Below are positions 32,857 to 43,583 of a stretch of 64,000 nt of DNA, in pieces. The notes beneath the pieces are model-generated. The model was not told the DNA's origin and did not search any database. It saw only the letters and a program-made list of their open reading frames with translations. The DNA is taken from the NCBI RefSeq assembly GCF_022811665.1, contig NZ_CP094529.1, positions 1,116,001 through 1,180,000 of the forward strand, given 5' to 3'. Position 1 is the first letter of the stretch, and each line of letters begins with the position of its first letter. The DNA is from Chryseobacterium oryzae. GTDB taxonomy: Bacteria > Bacteroidota > Bacteroidia > Flavobacteriales > Weeksellaceae. The translations under genes and the position numbers were made by a program.

Positions 32857-34806
32857 ATGATGAATTTTGTTAAACCTTACACCCTTTTTACGGATCACGA
32901 TATTTATCTTTTTAAAGAAGGTAAACATTACAAACTTTACGAAAAGTTTGGGGCACATTCTGTAGAAAAAGATGGTGTAAAAGGAGTTTACTTTTCGGTT
33001 TGGGCACCCAATGCCAAAAAAGTTTCTGTTATCGGAAATTTTAATAACTGGAATCACAGGGAGCATATTTTGTTCCCAAGATGGGATAAATCCGGTATTT
33101 GGGAAGGCTTTGTTCCTGGTCTTACTTGGGGAACACTATACAAATATGCGATTGAAACTCAAGGTAAAATTTTAGAGAAAAGTGATCCTTATGCATTAAG
33201 CTGGGAACAAAATCTTCAGGCAGCATCCTTGGTTTCCACCAATTGGTATGAGTGGAAAGATAAAGATTGGATGGATAACCGCTGGAAAAAAAACAGCTTG
33301 GAAGCACCCATTTCCGTATATGAAATGCATTTGGGTTCGTGGCTCCGAAATGAAAATGAACCCGAAAAATTCCTAAATTATAGAGATATTGCAGAAAAAC
33401 TGGTTCCTTATTTAAAAGAAATGGGATTTACTCATGTAGAATTTATGCCGGTGATGGAGTATCCTTATGATCCCAGTTGGGGATATCAGATAACAGGTTT
33501 TTTTGCGGCAACTTCCCGTTTTGGCTCTCCTCAGGATTTAATGTTTTTAATAGATGAACTTCATCAGAACAGTATTGGGGTTATTTTAGATTGGGTTCCT
33601 TCCCATTTTCCGGGTGATGCCAATGGTTTACATCTTTTTGATGGTACTTATTTATATGAACATGAAGATCCGCGAAAAGGATTTCATCCAGACTGGAAAT
33701 CTTACATTTTTAATTACGGAAGAAACGAAGTGAAATCTTTTCTGATATCTAATGCTGTTTTTTGGTTAGATCGCTATCATGCAGACGCACTTCGGGTAGA
33801 TGCTGTAACTTCTATGCTGCATTTGGATTATTCCAGAAACGAAGGCGAATGGGAACCAAATATATTTGGAGGGAATGTAAATTTGGAAGCAAAAACTTTT
33901 CTGCAGGAATTTAATACCGCTGTTTATAAGGAATTTGGTAATAATATTATGACGATAGCGGAGGAAAGTTCAGATTTTCCTATGCTTACAAAGCCTGTGC
34001 ATGAAGGAGGTGTGGGTTTTGGAATGAAATGGATGATGGGCTGGATGCACGATACACTTTTTTATTTTAAAAAAGAGGTTTCAGACCGGAAACATTTTCA
34101 TCATAAGCTTACTTTTTCCTCTATGTACATGTACAATGAAAATTATATGATTCCCCTCTCTCATGATGAGGTTGTACACGGAAAAGCAAGTCTTATTTAT
34201 AAGATGAAAGGTGACGAATGGCAGAAATTTGCTAATTTAAGAGCTTTATATGTTTATATGTATACTCATCCCGGTGCTAAACTTCTTTTTATGGGTGATG
34301 AATTCGGACAGACCGGTGAATGGAATTTTAAACAGAGTTTAGACTGGCATTTACTAAATTATCCCATTCATAAAGGTTTGCAGAATTTAGTAAGAGATAT
34401 TAACCATTTGTATCGTGATGAAACGGCTTTGTTCGAAAATCAGTTTAAACCTGAAGGTTTTGAATGGCTTGAAGCAGATGATGCGAATCATTCAGTGTAT
34501 ATTTATCTGCGTAAAGGAACAAAAAAAGACGATGTTCTGATGATTGTTTTGAATCTTACTCCCAATGTGTTGGATTATAAAATTGGGATTGATTCTGGAG
34601 TGAGTTGGGAAGTAATTCTTAATTCTGATAATCATCTGTATGGAGGAAGTGGAGTAGATGCTCACATTTTCAAGAAAACTAATGAACCTTGCATGAATAA
34701 AAAACAGTCGATGTACATCAATTTACCGCCATTAAGCGGAATTGTTCTTAGACAGAAGAAAGACAAGAAAAATAAGTTGCAAAAAACAAAACAACACAAA
34801 AAATAA
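32857..34806 (+). CDS. glgB: 1,4-alpha-glucan branching enzyme
   Basis: About 650 residues, GH13. CBM48 domain at about 15-110 (GVYFSVWAPNAKKVSVIGNFNNW). The catalytic barrel has DAVTSMLHLDY with the nucleophile Asp, TIAEESSD with the acid Glu, and LSHDEVVHGKAS. The C-terminal beta-domain ends in a Lys-rich tail. I chose the ATG at 32857; 32860 is equally possible and a GTG at 32842 less likely. First gene of glgB-glgA-glgC. Confidence 0.96.
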   Translation: MMNFVKPYTLFTDHDIYLFKEGKHYKLYEKFGAHSVEKDGVKGVYFSVWAPNAKKVSVIGNFNNWNHREHILFPRWDKSGIWEGFVPGLTWGTLYKYAIETQGKILEKSDPYALSWEQNLQAASLVSTNWYEWKDKDWMDNRWKKNSLEAPISVYEMHLGSWLRNENEPEKFLNYRDIAEKLVPYLKEMGFTHVEFMPVMEYPYDPSWGYQITGFFAATSRFGSPQDLMFLIDELHQNSIGVILDWVPSHFPGDANGLHLFDGTYLYEHEDPRKGFHPDWKSYIFNYGRNEVKSFLISNAVFWLDRYHADALRVDAVTSMLHLDYSRNEGEWEPNIFGGNVNLEAKTFLQEFNTAVYKEFGNNIMTIAEESSDFPMLTKPVHEGGVGFGMKWMMGWMHDTLFYFKKEVSDRKHFHHKLTFSSMYMYNENYMIPLSHDEVVHGKASLIYKMKGDEWQKFANLRALYVYMYTHPGAKLLFMGDEFGQTGEWNFKQSLDWHLLNYPIHKGLQNLVRDINHLYRDETALFENQFKPEGFEWLEADDANHSVYIYLRKGTKKDDVLMIVLNLTPNVLDYKIGIDSGVSWEVILNSDNHLYGGSGVDAHIFKKTNEPCMNKKQSMYINLPPLSGIVLRQKKDKKNKLQKTKQHKK

Positions 34807-34808
34807 AA

Positions 34809-36215
34809 ATGACAATATTTCATTTGAGTACCGAATGTTATCCGGTAGCAAAAGTTGGCGGACTTGCTGATGTAGTGGGTGCACTTCCAAAATATCAAAA
34901 TAAAATAAAAGATATTAATGCCAAAGTGGTAATGCCTTGGTACAATAAACAATTTGTGTACGATTATGACTTTGAAACCGTTTTCGATGGTTTTATTCAT
35001 CAGGGAAGTAATATGCTTCAGGTTCAGGTTTTAAAAGAACGTACAAATGTTTTGGGTTTTGAGCTTTATATGGTGAAAATTCCCGGTTTGCTCGATCGCG
35101 AAAATCCTTATGGTTATCAGGATGAAAGTTTTCAGTTTTTAGCATTTCAGCAAGGAATTTTGCATTGGCTTTCTGCGATGAAAATTCGTCCGGATGTTTT
35201 GCATTGCCATGATTATCATACTGGTTTGGTTCCTTTTATGATAGAAAACTGTCCCGAATTCGATTTCTTAAAAGGGGTGAAAACCATAGGAACCATACAT
35301 AATGGAGAATATCAGGGGATGATGAGATGGGATATGGCGAATTATATGCCCGCTTTCGATCAGTATAAATGGGGACTTTTAGACTGGAACGGATTCATTA
35401 ATCCTTTAGCAAGTATGATTAAATGCTGTCATGCTTTTACAGCAGTTTCCGAAGGTTATCTTGAAGAACTTTTTGTAAGCTTTCATGGTTTGGAAAGTTT
35501 GGTGAGAGAAGAATTTTCTAAAGCTTTCGGAATTATAAACGGTATCGATACGGAAGTTTGGAATCCACAGACTGATCCTATGATAGATTTTAATTTCAAC
35601 AGTAAAAATGTTCTCAAAGTAAAGAATAAAAACAAAGAAAGACTTTGCAAAGAATACGGTCTGAATCCTAATTTGCCTCTTTATGCTTTCATAGGAAGAT
35701 TTGCTACAGAAAAAGGAGCAGATTTGCTTCCCGATGTAATCTGGAGAAGCATTAAGCAAAGCTTTGGCGGTTTAAATATCATTGTTTTAGGCTCGGGTAA
35801 TGCATATCTGGAGCAGCAATTGAAAGAGCTGGATTCTGTTTATTCTAATTTTGCTTCAGATTTGGGGTATAAAGAACATCTTTCCCATAAAATATATGCT
35901 TCGGCAGATTTTTTGTTGATGCCTTCCAGAGTAGAACCTTGTGGTCTTAACCAGATGTATGCAATGAGATATGGTACAATTCCTGTGGTAACATATACAG
36001 GAGGATTGAAGGATACGGTAAAAGATATTTCAACTGGAGGTTCAGGTCTTAATTTTACTTATCCCGGTGTTGATGATATCGTTCATGCGATGAGCAGAGG
36101 TCTTCAAATTTATAAAGATCGTTCTAAAATGGAAGAATTAATTCTTTCTAACATGAAATTTGATTTTTCTTGGGAGAAATCTGCAGAAAAATATATAGCT
36201 TTATATAAAAACTAA
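34809..36215 (+). CDS. glgA: Glycogen synthase (ADP-glucose)
   Basis: 468 residues, GT5. N-terminal KVGGLADVVGALPK is the nucleotide-sugar site. HCHDYHTGLVP, FIGRFATEKGADLL and PSRVEPCGLNQMYAMRYGTIPVV with the catalytic Glu follow. It elongates alpha-1,4 glucan from ADP-glucose. It starts 2 bases after the glgB stop, so the two are translationally coupled. Confidence 0.96.
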   Translation: MTIFHLSTECYPVAKVGGLADVVGALPKYQNKIKDINAKVVMPWYNKQFVYDYDFETVFDGFIHQGSNMLQVQVLKERTNVLGFELYMVKIPGLLDRENPYGYQDESFQFLAFQQGILHWLSAMKIRPDVLHCHDYHTGLVPFMIENCPEFDFLKGVKTIGTIHNGEYQGMMRWDMANYMPAFDQYKWGLLDWNGFINPLASMIKCCHAFTAVSEGYLEELFVSFHGLESLVREEFSKAFGIINGIDTEVWNPQTDPMIDFNFNSKNVLKVKNKNKERLCKEYGLNPNLPLYAFIGRFATEKGADLLPDVIWRSIKQSFGGLNIIVLGSGNAYLEQQLKELDSVYSNFASDLGYKEHLSHKIYASADFLLMPSRVEPCGLNQMYAMRYGTIPVVTYTGGLKDTVKDISTGGSGLNFTYPGVDDIVHAMSRGLQIYKDRSKMEELILSNMKFDFSWEKSAEKYIALYKN

Positions 36216-36337
36216 AATTCAGTTGATGAATAGCGGATAGCGAATCCGAATCAGTAAAAAATTCAGAAAGAAAAATAAAAAATTAATCATAAACCATTCA
36301 ATAGATTCTAAATCTACAAATAAACCACAAATAACTT

Positions 36338-37606
36338 ATGAACCGAAATGTTATTTCAATTGTTTTAGGAGGAGGCAGAGGCACAAGACTTTTTCCTTTA
36401 ACCTATTCCAGATCTAAACCTGCAGTACCTATTGCCGGAAAATACAGATTAGTAGATATTCCTATTTCCAACTGTTTAAATTCAGGGTTAAATAAAATTC
36501 TTGTTCTTACTCAGTTCAATTCAGCATCTTTAAATTCTCATATCAAAAACTCATATCATTTTGATATTTTCAGTAAGGGTTTTGTAGATATTTTGGCTGC
36601 TGAACAAAATGTAGATAGCGACAGCTGGTTTCAGGGAACAGCAGATGCAGTTCGACAGTCGATGAAGCATTTGGAAAAATACGATTACGAATATATCTTA
36701 ATTCTTTCTGGAGATCAGCTTTATCAGATGGATTTCAGAGAAATGTTAGATTTTCATATCGAAAAAGGTGGCGATGTTACCATTGCTACAATTCCTGTAA
36801 ATGCTAAAGATGCAACAGGTTTCGGTATTTTAAAGTCTGATGATGAAGGTAATATAACTTCTTTTATCGAAAAACCTGGTTTTGATGAATTGAATGGTCT
36901 TCAGTCTGAAGTTTCAGAAAAAAACAAAATGAAAGGCAAAGAATACCTTGCTTCTATGGGAATTTATATTTTCACAAAATCTATTCTTAAAAAAATGTTT
37001 GAAGAGGGTGCGGGAGACGATTTTGGAAAAGATATTATCCCCAATTCTATAGGGAAATATACCACTTTAAGTTATCAGTACGAAGGGTATTGGACGGATA
37101 TTGGAACTATTGAATCCTTTTATGAAGCCAATTTAGATCTTTGTCAGGATTTTCCTCAGTTCAATTTATTTTCTTCATCACCGATATTTACCCGTGCAAG
37201 AATGCTTCCGCCATCTAAAGTTAATGGTTCGTATGTGAGTAAAGCTGTTTTTGGAGACGGATCTATCATTATGGCAGATAAAATTGAAAATTCTGTGATA
37301 GGAAACCGTACGAGAATAGATAAGGGAAGTACAATTGTTAATTCTTACATTATGGGTGCAGATTTTTATCAGAATACGACCGAAATTGTAGAAAATGACA
37401 GAAAAGGTTTACCAAACATGGGGGTTGGTAAATATTGCTATATCGAAAAAGCCATTTTAGATAAAAACTGTTTTATTGGAGATAATGTTAGAATTATCGG
37501 TGGAAAACATCTTAAAGATGGCGATTACGGAACCCATTCTGTACAAGACGGTATTGTTGTTGTGAAGAAAGGTGCAGTTATTTCACCGGGAACTCACATT
37601 GGATAA
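36338..37606 (+). CDS. glgC: Glucose-1-phosphate adenylyltransferase
   Basis: 422 residues. It makes ADP-glucose for GlgA and is usually the allosterically controlled step. LGGGRGTRLFPLT is the nucleotidyltransferase motif, with SRSKPAVPIAGKYRLVD next to it. ILSGDQLYQMDF carries the metal Asp, and the C-terminal third is a left-handed beta-helix. It follows glgA after 122 bp. Confidence 0.96.
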   Translation: MNRNVISIVLGGGRGTRLFPLTYSRSKPAVPIAGKYRLVDIPISNCLNSGLNKILVLTQFNSASLNSHIKNSYHFDIFSKGFVDILAAEQNVDSDSWFQGTADAVRQSMKHLEKYDYEYILILSGDQLYQMDFREMLDFHIEKGGDVTIATIPVNAKDATGFGILKSDDEGNITSFIEKPGFDELNGLQSEVSEKNKMKGKEYLASMGIYIFTKSILKKMFEEGAGDDFGKDIIPNSIGKYTTLSYQYEGYWTDIGTIESFYEANLDLCQDFPQFNLFSSSPIFTRARMLPPSKVNGSYVSKAVFGDGSIIMADKIENSVIGNRTRIDKGSTIVNSYIMGADFYQNTTEIVENDRKGLPNMGVGKYCYIEKAILDKNCFIGDNVRIIGGKHLKDGDYGTHSVQDGIVVVKKGAVISPGTHIG

Positions 37607-37736
37607 GAGTTTAGAAGTTTGATGCTGGAAGAGGGATGTTTTTAGAAGTGAAAATTTTGAGGTTTTTTTTTACCGTCGAGTAACAAACATCAAACTTTCA
37701 TCATCCATTAAAAATAAAAACAAGAGTGATCATAAT

Positions 37737-37768
37737 ATTGGTCACTTTTTTTATTTGTATTACTTTTG
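37737..37768 (+). promoter_or_regulatory. Promoter of the SRPBCC gene
   Basis: ATTG (37737-37740), a 20-bp spacer and TACTTTTG (37761-37768) match the -33/-7 pattern. The -7 box lies 4 bases from the ATG at 37773, so the transcript is probably leaderless. An imperfect hairpin with a T run in the same region (about 37724-37753) may terminate glgC. Confidence 0.55.
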
Positions 37769-37772
37769 TGCA

Positions 37773-38813
37773 ATGCGTTTTATTAAAATTATAACGGTTA
37801 TTATTGCTTTGCTCGTAGGGATTTATGCAGCATCTATGTATTTTTTTGTGGATGACAGTAAAAAGTTCACGATAGAAAAAGAAGTAGATTTTCCTTTGGA
37901 AAAAGTGTTTGCCCAATTCAATAATCTGCAGAATTTTACCCGATGGAATAATTTTTTTGCCAGTTCAAAATCTATAGCCATAGATTATTACATTCCTTAC
38001 GAAGGTCAGGGAAGTGCCATCAGTTATAATGATCCTAAAAGTGATGACGGTGGAGAAATGTTCATCAGATATTCCAATCCTAATAAAACTTTAAGATACC
38101 AGCTTTTCGAGGATGAAGATGAAAATCCGACTCTTATCGATGTTAAATTTTCTCCTGTTTCTGCCGAAAAAACAAAAATAACCTGGTTTGTTCATACACC
38201 AAAATTATCTTTACTGTCCAGAGCTCAAAATTTCTGGACGGAGGATAAATTTGCAGACAATATAGATAAGAGCATGCTTAATCTAAAAAATGTTCTCAGC
38301 AATAAAGTTGAAAAAGACAATATGCTCGCCACTATAAAATATGATAGTGTAATGGTGGAAAAGGAGGAAGAAAAGATGATTTTAGGCGTTAATGTAAGCG
38401 CTTCCAACAAAAAAGATGCTTTATTTAAAAACATCGTGATGAATTTTAATAAAGTGAACAATTTTGTAACGATGGATTTGGGCAAAAAAAACGATGAAAT
38501 TGGTTATCCGGTTTTAATAACAGATGCAGATAATTATAAAGATAAAGAAGTTTCTTATTTTTTAGGAATTCCTTTGTCGAAAAAAATAGGAGTTACAGAT
38601 AATAATTTCAGTTTCAGATCGGTAAACCCTACCGAAAACTATGTAATTTATTATAAAGGCAGCTACGAAAGAAGAATAAGAGCAATTCAGCAGCTCATTC
38701 AGAAAGCCAAAAAAGATGAAATGAGGTTTGGTGATGTGTATCAGACTTTTATAGAATCTCCTTCGGAAGGAAGTGACGTAAATATGAAGCTGTCTTTATC
38801 TGTTTATAAATAA
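37773..38813 (+). CDS. SRPBCC-family protein with effector-binding-like C-terminus
   Basis: 346 residues from the ATG at 37773. An N-terminal membrane anchor (about 2-25) is followed by a polyketide-cyclase/SRPBCC domain (about 35-150, FPLEKVFAQFNNLQNFTRWN). A second half resembles the AraC/GyrI effector-binding fold (about 185-345). It probably binds a hydrophobic ligand at the membrane; no enzyme motif is visible. Confidence 0.7.
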   Translation: MRFIKIITVIIALLVGIYAASMYFFVDDSKKFTIEKEVDFPLEKVFAQFNNLQNFTRWNNFFASSKSIAIDYYIPYEGQGSAISYNDPKSDDGGEMFIRYSNPNKTLRYQLFEDEDENPTLIDVKFSPVSAEKTKITWFVHTPKLSLLSRAQNFWTEDKFADNIDKSMLNLKNVLSNKVEKDNMLATIKYDSVMVEKEEEKMILGVNVSASNKKDALFKNIVMNFNKVNNFVTMDLGKKNDEIGYPVLITDADNYKDKEVSYFLGIPLSKKIGVTDNNFSFRSVNPTENYVIYYKGSYERRIRAIQQLIQKAKKDEMRFGDVYQTFIESPSEGSDVNMKLSLSVYK

Positions 38814-38870
38814 TTTTGAAACAAAAAAATTCAATGTAATTTTTGTCGTTCCCAAGTCGGTTTTTTTTAT

Positions 38871-38878
38871 TAAATTTG
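38871..38878 (+). promoter_or_regulatory. -7 element TAAATTTG upstream of sucA
   Basis: Exact TAnnTTTG match 47 bases before the sucA start. A TTTG at 38842-38845 is 25 bp upstream, too far for an ideal -33. Confidence 0.5.
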
Positions 38879-38925
38879 AAGATTAATACGTTAAACAAAA
38901 ATTTAATAATAGATAAACTGTAATA

Positions 38926-41739
38926 ATGGACAGATTTTCATTCCTAAACGCAGCTCATTCTCAGTTAATTGAGGACTTATACCAACAATATTTAAAATTT
39001 CCTGACTCTTTAGAATCATCATGGAAAGCCTTTTTTCAAGGCTTCGATTTTGCTTTGGAAAACTACAGCGATGAGGAAAGCGTTCAGTATATACAAAATT
39101 CGGTAAATTCTGCACCGGTTGTACAACAGGTTTCTCAGGCGGCTTCCAATGGCGAAATCCCTGAACATATTAAGAAAGAATTTAAGGTAGTAAACCTTAT
39201 TGAAGCGTACAGAACGAGAGGTCATCTTTTTACAAAAACAAATCCTGTTCGCGAAAGAAGACATTATACACCTACTTTAGATATTGAAAACTTTGGTTTG
39301 AGCAGTGCAGATTTGAATACTAAATTCAACTGTGCCACAGAAACCGGGATGAAAGAGCCTTCAACTTTGCAGGATATCATCACTCATCTTCAGCATATTT
39401 ACTGCGATTCTATCGGTGTGGAATATATGCACATCAATAATGTTCAGGAGAAAGATTTTATCAAACAGTGGCTTCAGGTAAACGAAAATCATCCAATCCT
39501 TAATGCCAACGAAAAAACTGAAATTTTATTAAAATTAAATCAGGCAGTTGCTTTCGAAAATTATCTTCATACAAAATTTGTAGGACAGAAGAGATTTTCT
39601 TTAGAAGGTGGTGAAACATTAATTCCGGCCTTGGATCAGTTAATTTCGAGATCTTCTCAACTTGGTGTTGATGAGGTTGTTTTAGGGATGGCTCACCGAG
39701 GAAGATTAAATGTTTTAACCAATATTTTTGGTAAATCTTACAAACAGATTTTCTCAGAATTTGAAGGAAAAGAATTCGAAGAAGATGTATTTTCAGGGGA
39801 CGTAAAATATCACTTAGGTTCATCTAAAAAAATTAAAACAGCTTCAGGAGAAGAGGTTTCTATTAATTTAACACCAAACCCATCTCACTTAGAAACCGTT
39901 GCCGCTTTGGTAGAAGGTATTTGCCGTGCAAAGGTTGATGATAAGTATAAAGACTTTTCTAAAGTTTTACCAATTATTATTCATGGAGACGGAGCGATTG
40001 CCGGACAGGGAATTGCTTATGAAGTCGCTCAAATGATGACTTTGGAAGGCTATAAAACTGGAGGAACTGTTCATATTGTTGTAAACAACCAGGTTTCGTT
40101 TACGACCAATTATATGGATGCAAGATCTTCAACCTACTGTACAGACGTTGCAAAAGTTACAGAATCTCCTGTAATGCATGTTAATGCAGACGATGCGGAG
40201 GCGGTAGTTCATGCAATTCATTTTGCTGCAGATTTCAGAGCGAAGTTTGGCAAAGATGTGTATATCGATTTGTTAGGATATAGAAAATATGGACATAACG
40301 AAGGGGATGAGCCAAGATTTACACAGCCAAATTTATATAAAACAATTTCTAAACATCCGAATCCGAGAGAGATTTATAAAGATTTACTATTGAAAGAAAA
40401 CGTAGTATCTAATGAACTCATCGGTAAAATGGAAGCAGATTTTAAAGCGCTTTTAGATAAAGATTTTGATGCTTCTAAAGAAATTGAGAAAAATGTAATG
40501 GATCGTTTCATGGCAGATGACTGGACGAATTTTCCACTCGGAAAAAGAGGTGCAGTTCAGGAGCCTGTAGATACAAAATACAATTTGGAAAAGCTGAAAG
40601 AGTTGGCAGTTAAGATGTCTACACTTCCGGCAGATAAAAAATTCATCAATAAAATTACCAGACTTTTCGAAAACAGATTAAAAGCTATTGAAGCTGACAA
40701 TTTAGATTGGGCACTTGGAGAATGGCTTGCGTATGCAACACTTTTATCGGAAGGTCATAATGTTAGAATTTCTGGTGAAGATGTAGAAAGAGGTACTTTC
40801 TCTCACAGACATGCTGTGGTAAAAACTGAAGATACAGAAGAAGAATATATTCCTTTAAGACATGTTTCTGAGAGCAGATTCGATATCTATAATTCTCACC
40901 TTTCAGAATATGGAGTTCTTGGGTTCGATTACGGGTATGCAATGGCTTCTCCAAATACATTAACAATCTGGGAATCTCAATTTGGAGATTTTGTAAACGG
41001 AGCTCAGATTATTGTAGACCAATATTTGGCTGCAGCAGAAGAAAAATGGAAAATTCAGGATGGTTTGGTAATGTTATTGCCTCACGGTTCGGAAGGACAA
41101 GGTGCAGAGCACTCTTCTGCAAGATTAGAAAGATTTCTAACGCTTTGTGCGAATGAAAATATGGTTGTGGCGAACATTACGTCTCCAGCCAACTATTTCC
41201 ACTTACTGAGAAGACAATTAAAATGGTCTTTCAGAAAGCCTCTTATTGTAATGAGTCCGAAATCATTGTTAAGACATCCAAAAGTGGTTTCTCCTTTGGA
41301 AGATTTTGCCAATGGAAGTTTCCAACCTATATTAGATGATCCAAATGCAGAAGCTGGTAAAATAGAAAAATTAGTTCTTTGCTCTGGTAAACTTTACTTT
41401 GAACTTTTAGCTAAGCAGGAAGAATTAAACTGTGATACAGTTGCTTTGGTAAGATTCGAACAGCTTTATCCTTTACAGAATGATGCTATTGAGAAGATTT
41501 TTGCAAAATATAGCAATGCAAAATCTATTATTTGGGCACAGGAAGAGCCAGAAAATATGGGAGCTTGGTCTTATATTTTGAGAAATTTCAGAGATACAGG
41601 AATTCAGGTAATTGCTCCGGTTCCGAGTGGTGCTCCAGCTCCTGGAAGTTATAAAATGTTTGAAAAAAATCAGAACGCGGTAATCAACAGAGTATTCGAT
41701 AGAGATGATGCTCCTGCCAAAAGACCTGTAACTGCTTAA
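38926..41739 (+). CDS. sucA: 2-oxoglutarate dehydrogenase E1 component
   Basis: 937 residues, full length. Decarboxylates 2-oxoglutarate with thiamine diphosphate in the TCA cycle. The N-terminus FLNAAHSQLIEDLYQQY mediates E2 contact. Core motifs include GMAHRGRLNVL, IHGDGAIAGQGIAYEV with the ThDP site, and LGYRKYGHNEGDEPRFTQP. The late transketolase-like domain has LLPHGSEGQGAEHSSAR. It is followed by sucB. Confidence 0.97.
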   Translation: MDRFSFLNAAHSQLIEDLYQQYLKFPDSLESSWKAFFQGFDFALENYSDEESVQYIQNSVNSAPVVQQVSQAASNGEIPEHIKKEFKVVNLIEAYRTRGHLFTKTNPVRERRHYTPTLDIENFGLSSADLNTKFNCATETGMKEPSTLQDIITHLQHIYCDSIGVEYMHINNVQEKDFIKQWLQVNENHPILNANEKTEILLKLNQAVAFENYLHTKFVGQKRFSLEGGETLIPALDQLISRSSQLGVDEVVLGMAHRGRLNVLTNIFGKSYKQIFSEFEGKEFEEDVFSGDVKYHLGSSKKIKTASGEEVSINLTPNPSHLETVAALVEGICRAKVDDKYKDFSKVLPIIIHGDGAIAGQGIAYEVAQMMTLEGYKTGGTVHIVVNNQVSFTTNYMDARSSTYCTDVAKVTESPVMHVNADDAEAVVHAIHFAADFRAKFGKDVYIDLLGYRKYGHNEGDEPRFTQPNLYKTISKHPNPREIYKDLLLKENVVSNELIGKMEADFKALLDKDFDASKEIEKNVMDRFMADDWTNFPLGKRGAVQEPVDTKYNLEKLKELAVKMSTLPADKKFINKITRLFENRLKAIEADNLDWALGEWLAYATLLSEGHNVRISGEDVERGTFSHRHAVVKTEDTEEEYIPLRHVSESRFDIYNSHLSEYGVLGFDYGYAMASPNTLTIWESQFGDFVNGAQIIVDQYLAAAEEKWKIQDGLVMLLPHGSEGQGAEHSSARLERFLTLCANENMVVANITSPANYFHLLRRQLKWSFRKPLIVMSPKSLLRHPKVVSPLEDFANGSFQPILDDPNAEAGKIEKLVLCSGKLYFELLAKQEELNCDTVALVRFEQLYPLQNDAIEKIFAKYSNAKSIIWAQEEPENMGAWSYILRNFRDTGIQVIAPVPSGAPAPGSYKMFEKNQNAVINRVFDRDDAPAKRPVTA

Positions 41740-41853
41740 TAAAAATAGCAAGAAAATAGATTTTTGAAGTTAAGTTTTAAAAAACCTTTTTTCTTTTATC
41801 TGTTTTTAAAGTCAAAATAAAGAATAATAATAAATAAAAAAATAAAATACGAT

Positions 41854-43107
41854 ATGTCAGTTTTAGAAATGAAAGTTCCTTCACCGGGCGAATCAATAAC
41901 CGAAGTTGAAATTGCAACTTGGCTTGTAAAAGATGGTGATTATGTTGAAAAAGACCAGCCAATTGCTGAAGTAGATTCAGATAAAGCTACTCTTGAGCTT
42001 CCTGCTGAAGAAAGTGGTGTTATCACTTTAAAAGCTGAAGAAGGTGATGTTGTTCAGGTAGGACAGGTAGTTTGTCTAATCGACAGAGATGCTGCAAAAC
42101 CTTCCGGAAGTTCTGCTCCTGCTGAAGCTCCTAAAAAAGAAGAGGAAGCTCCAAAAGCTGCTGAGCCAGCAAAAACTGAAGCTCCTAAACCGGTAGCTGC
42201 GGCAGCCACTCAAACGTATGCAACAGGAACTCCTTCTCCGGCTGCTAAAAAAATTCTTGATGAAAAAGGAATTGATGCTTCCCAAGTTTCAGGTTCTGGA
42301 AGAGACGGAAGAATCTCTAAATCTGATGCTGAATTAGCGGCTGTTCCTGCTTTTGGAGGAAACCCTATGACTGCAACTGGATCTAGATCTACAACGACAA
42401 CTAAACTTTCAGTTCTTAGAAGAAAAATCGCTCAGAGATTGGTTTCTGTAAAGAATGAAACAGCGATGTTAACTACTTTCAACGAAGTAGACATGTCTGA
42501 AATCTTCAGACTGAGAAAACAATATAAAGAAGAATTCGCTCAAAAACATGGAGTAGGACTTGGTTTCATGTCTTTCTTTACAAAAGCAGTTACAAGAGCT
42601 TTACAAATGTATCCTGATGTAAATGCTTCTATCGATGGAGATTATAAAGTAAACTATGATTTTTGCGATATTTCGATTGCAGTTTCCGGACCTAAAGGGT
42701 TAATGGTTCCTGTATTGAGAAATGCAGAAAATATGTCTTTTGCAAGTGTTGAAGCTAACATAAAAGACTTGGCAATTAAAGTAAGAGACGGAAAAATCAC
42801 TGTTGATGAAATGACTGGTGGTACTTTTACAATTACCAATGGTGGTACTTTTGGTTCTATGATGTCTACGCCAATTATCAATCCGCCTCAATCTGCAATT
42901 TTAGGAATGCATAACATCATCCAAAGACCGGTTGCTATAGACGGACAAGTTGTAATTCGTCCTATGATGTACCTTGCGATGTCTTATGACCACAGAATTA
43001 TTGATGGTAAAGAATCTGTAGGATTTCTTGTGGCAGTAAAAGAAGCAATAGATAATCCTGTTGAAATTTTAATGAATGGCGATGAGAAAAAAGGTTTAGG
43101 TTTATAA
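41854..43107 (+). CDS. sucB: Dihydrolipoyl succinyltransferase (E2)
   Basis: 417 residues. One lipoyl domain (1-77) with the lipoylated K44 in SDKATLE. An Ala/Pro/Glu-rich linker follows, then a peripheral subunit-binding domain (about 125-162, [14 protein letters not shown]). The catalytic domain carries [11 protein letters not shown] near the C-terminus. It transfers succinyl groups to CoA. An intergenic gap of 114 bp separates it from sucA. Confidence 0.97.
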   Translation: MSVLEMKVPSPGESITEVEIATWLVKDGDYVEKDQPIAEVDSDKATLELPAEESGVITLKAEEGDVVQVGQVVCLIDRDAAKPSGSSAPAEAPKKEEEAPKAAEPAKTEAPKPVAAAATQTYATGTPSPAAKKILDEKGIDASQVSGSGRDGRISKSDAELAAVPAFGGNPMTATGSRSTTTTKLSVLRRKIAQRLVSVKNETAMLTTFNEVDMSEIFRLRKQYKEEFAQKHGVGLGFMSFFTKAVTRALQMYPDVNASIDGDYKVNYDFCDISIAVSGPKGLMVPVLRNAENMSFASVEANIKDLAIKVRDGKITVDEMTGGTFTITNGGTFGSMMSTPIINPPQSAILGMHNIIQRPVAIDGQVVIRPMMYLAMSYDHRIIDGKESVGFLVAVKEAIDNPVEILMNGDEKKGLGL

Positions 43108-43133
43108 AAAATCTTTTTATCATTATTTAATAT

Positions 43134-43163
43134 AATCTCGCCTTTCAAAAAGGCGAGATTTTT
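43134..43163 (+). terminator. Terminator of sucA-sucB
   Basis: ATCTCGCCTTT and AAAGGCGAGAT are perfect 11-bp arms around CAA with a following T run. Confidence 0.9.
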
Positions 43164-43189
43164 GTATCTTTTACTTTAAATTGAATGAG

Positions 43190-43576
43190 ATGTTTTCTAA
43201 AATTACTTCCAATATAAAGGTTTCGGTAGTTCCGGAGTACGATATCAAGAACAGTTATCCCTCAGAAAACCGTTTTGTTTTTAAATACAATATCGTAATC
43301 GAAAATAAGGGAGAAGCTACCATCAAAATCCTCAAAAGAAAATGGCTCATTTTCGATTTGGGATTTGGCTTTACAGAAGTTGTTGGCGATGGAATTATCG
43401 GTTTAACACCTGATATTGAGCCTGATGAAAAATTTGCCTATTTTTCTAATGTAATGTTGCGTTCAGGAGTGGGGAATATGTCTGGAAAATATTTAGTTCA
43501 GAATTTAGAAACTAATGAAAATTTTGAAATAGATATCCCTAAATTTGAACTGCTTTCTGAAGTTTTAAGCAATTGA
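43190..43576 (+). CDS. apaG: ApaG-family protein
   Basis: 128 residues from the ATG at 43190, rejecting a TTG 9 bases upstream. Fibronectin-III-like ApaG domain: RFVFKYNIVIENKGEATIKIL, then a glycine-rich GDGIIGLTPDIEPDEKFAYFS with the family GxxPxIxPG-type turn and a final SGKYLVQN. The biochemical role of ApaG is uncertain; it is linked to cobalt/magnesium tolerance and Ap4A levels. Confidence 0.9.
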   Translation: MFSKITSNIKVSVVPEYDIKNSYPSENRFVFKYNIVIENKGEATIKILKRKWLIFDLGFGFTEVVGDGIIGLTPDIEPDEKFAYFSNVMLRSGVGNMSGKYLVQNLETNENFEIDIPKFELLSEVLSN

Positions 43577-43583
43577 TTTTAAG

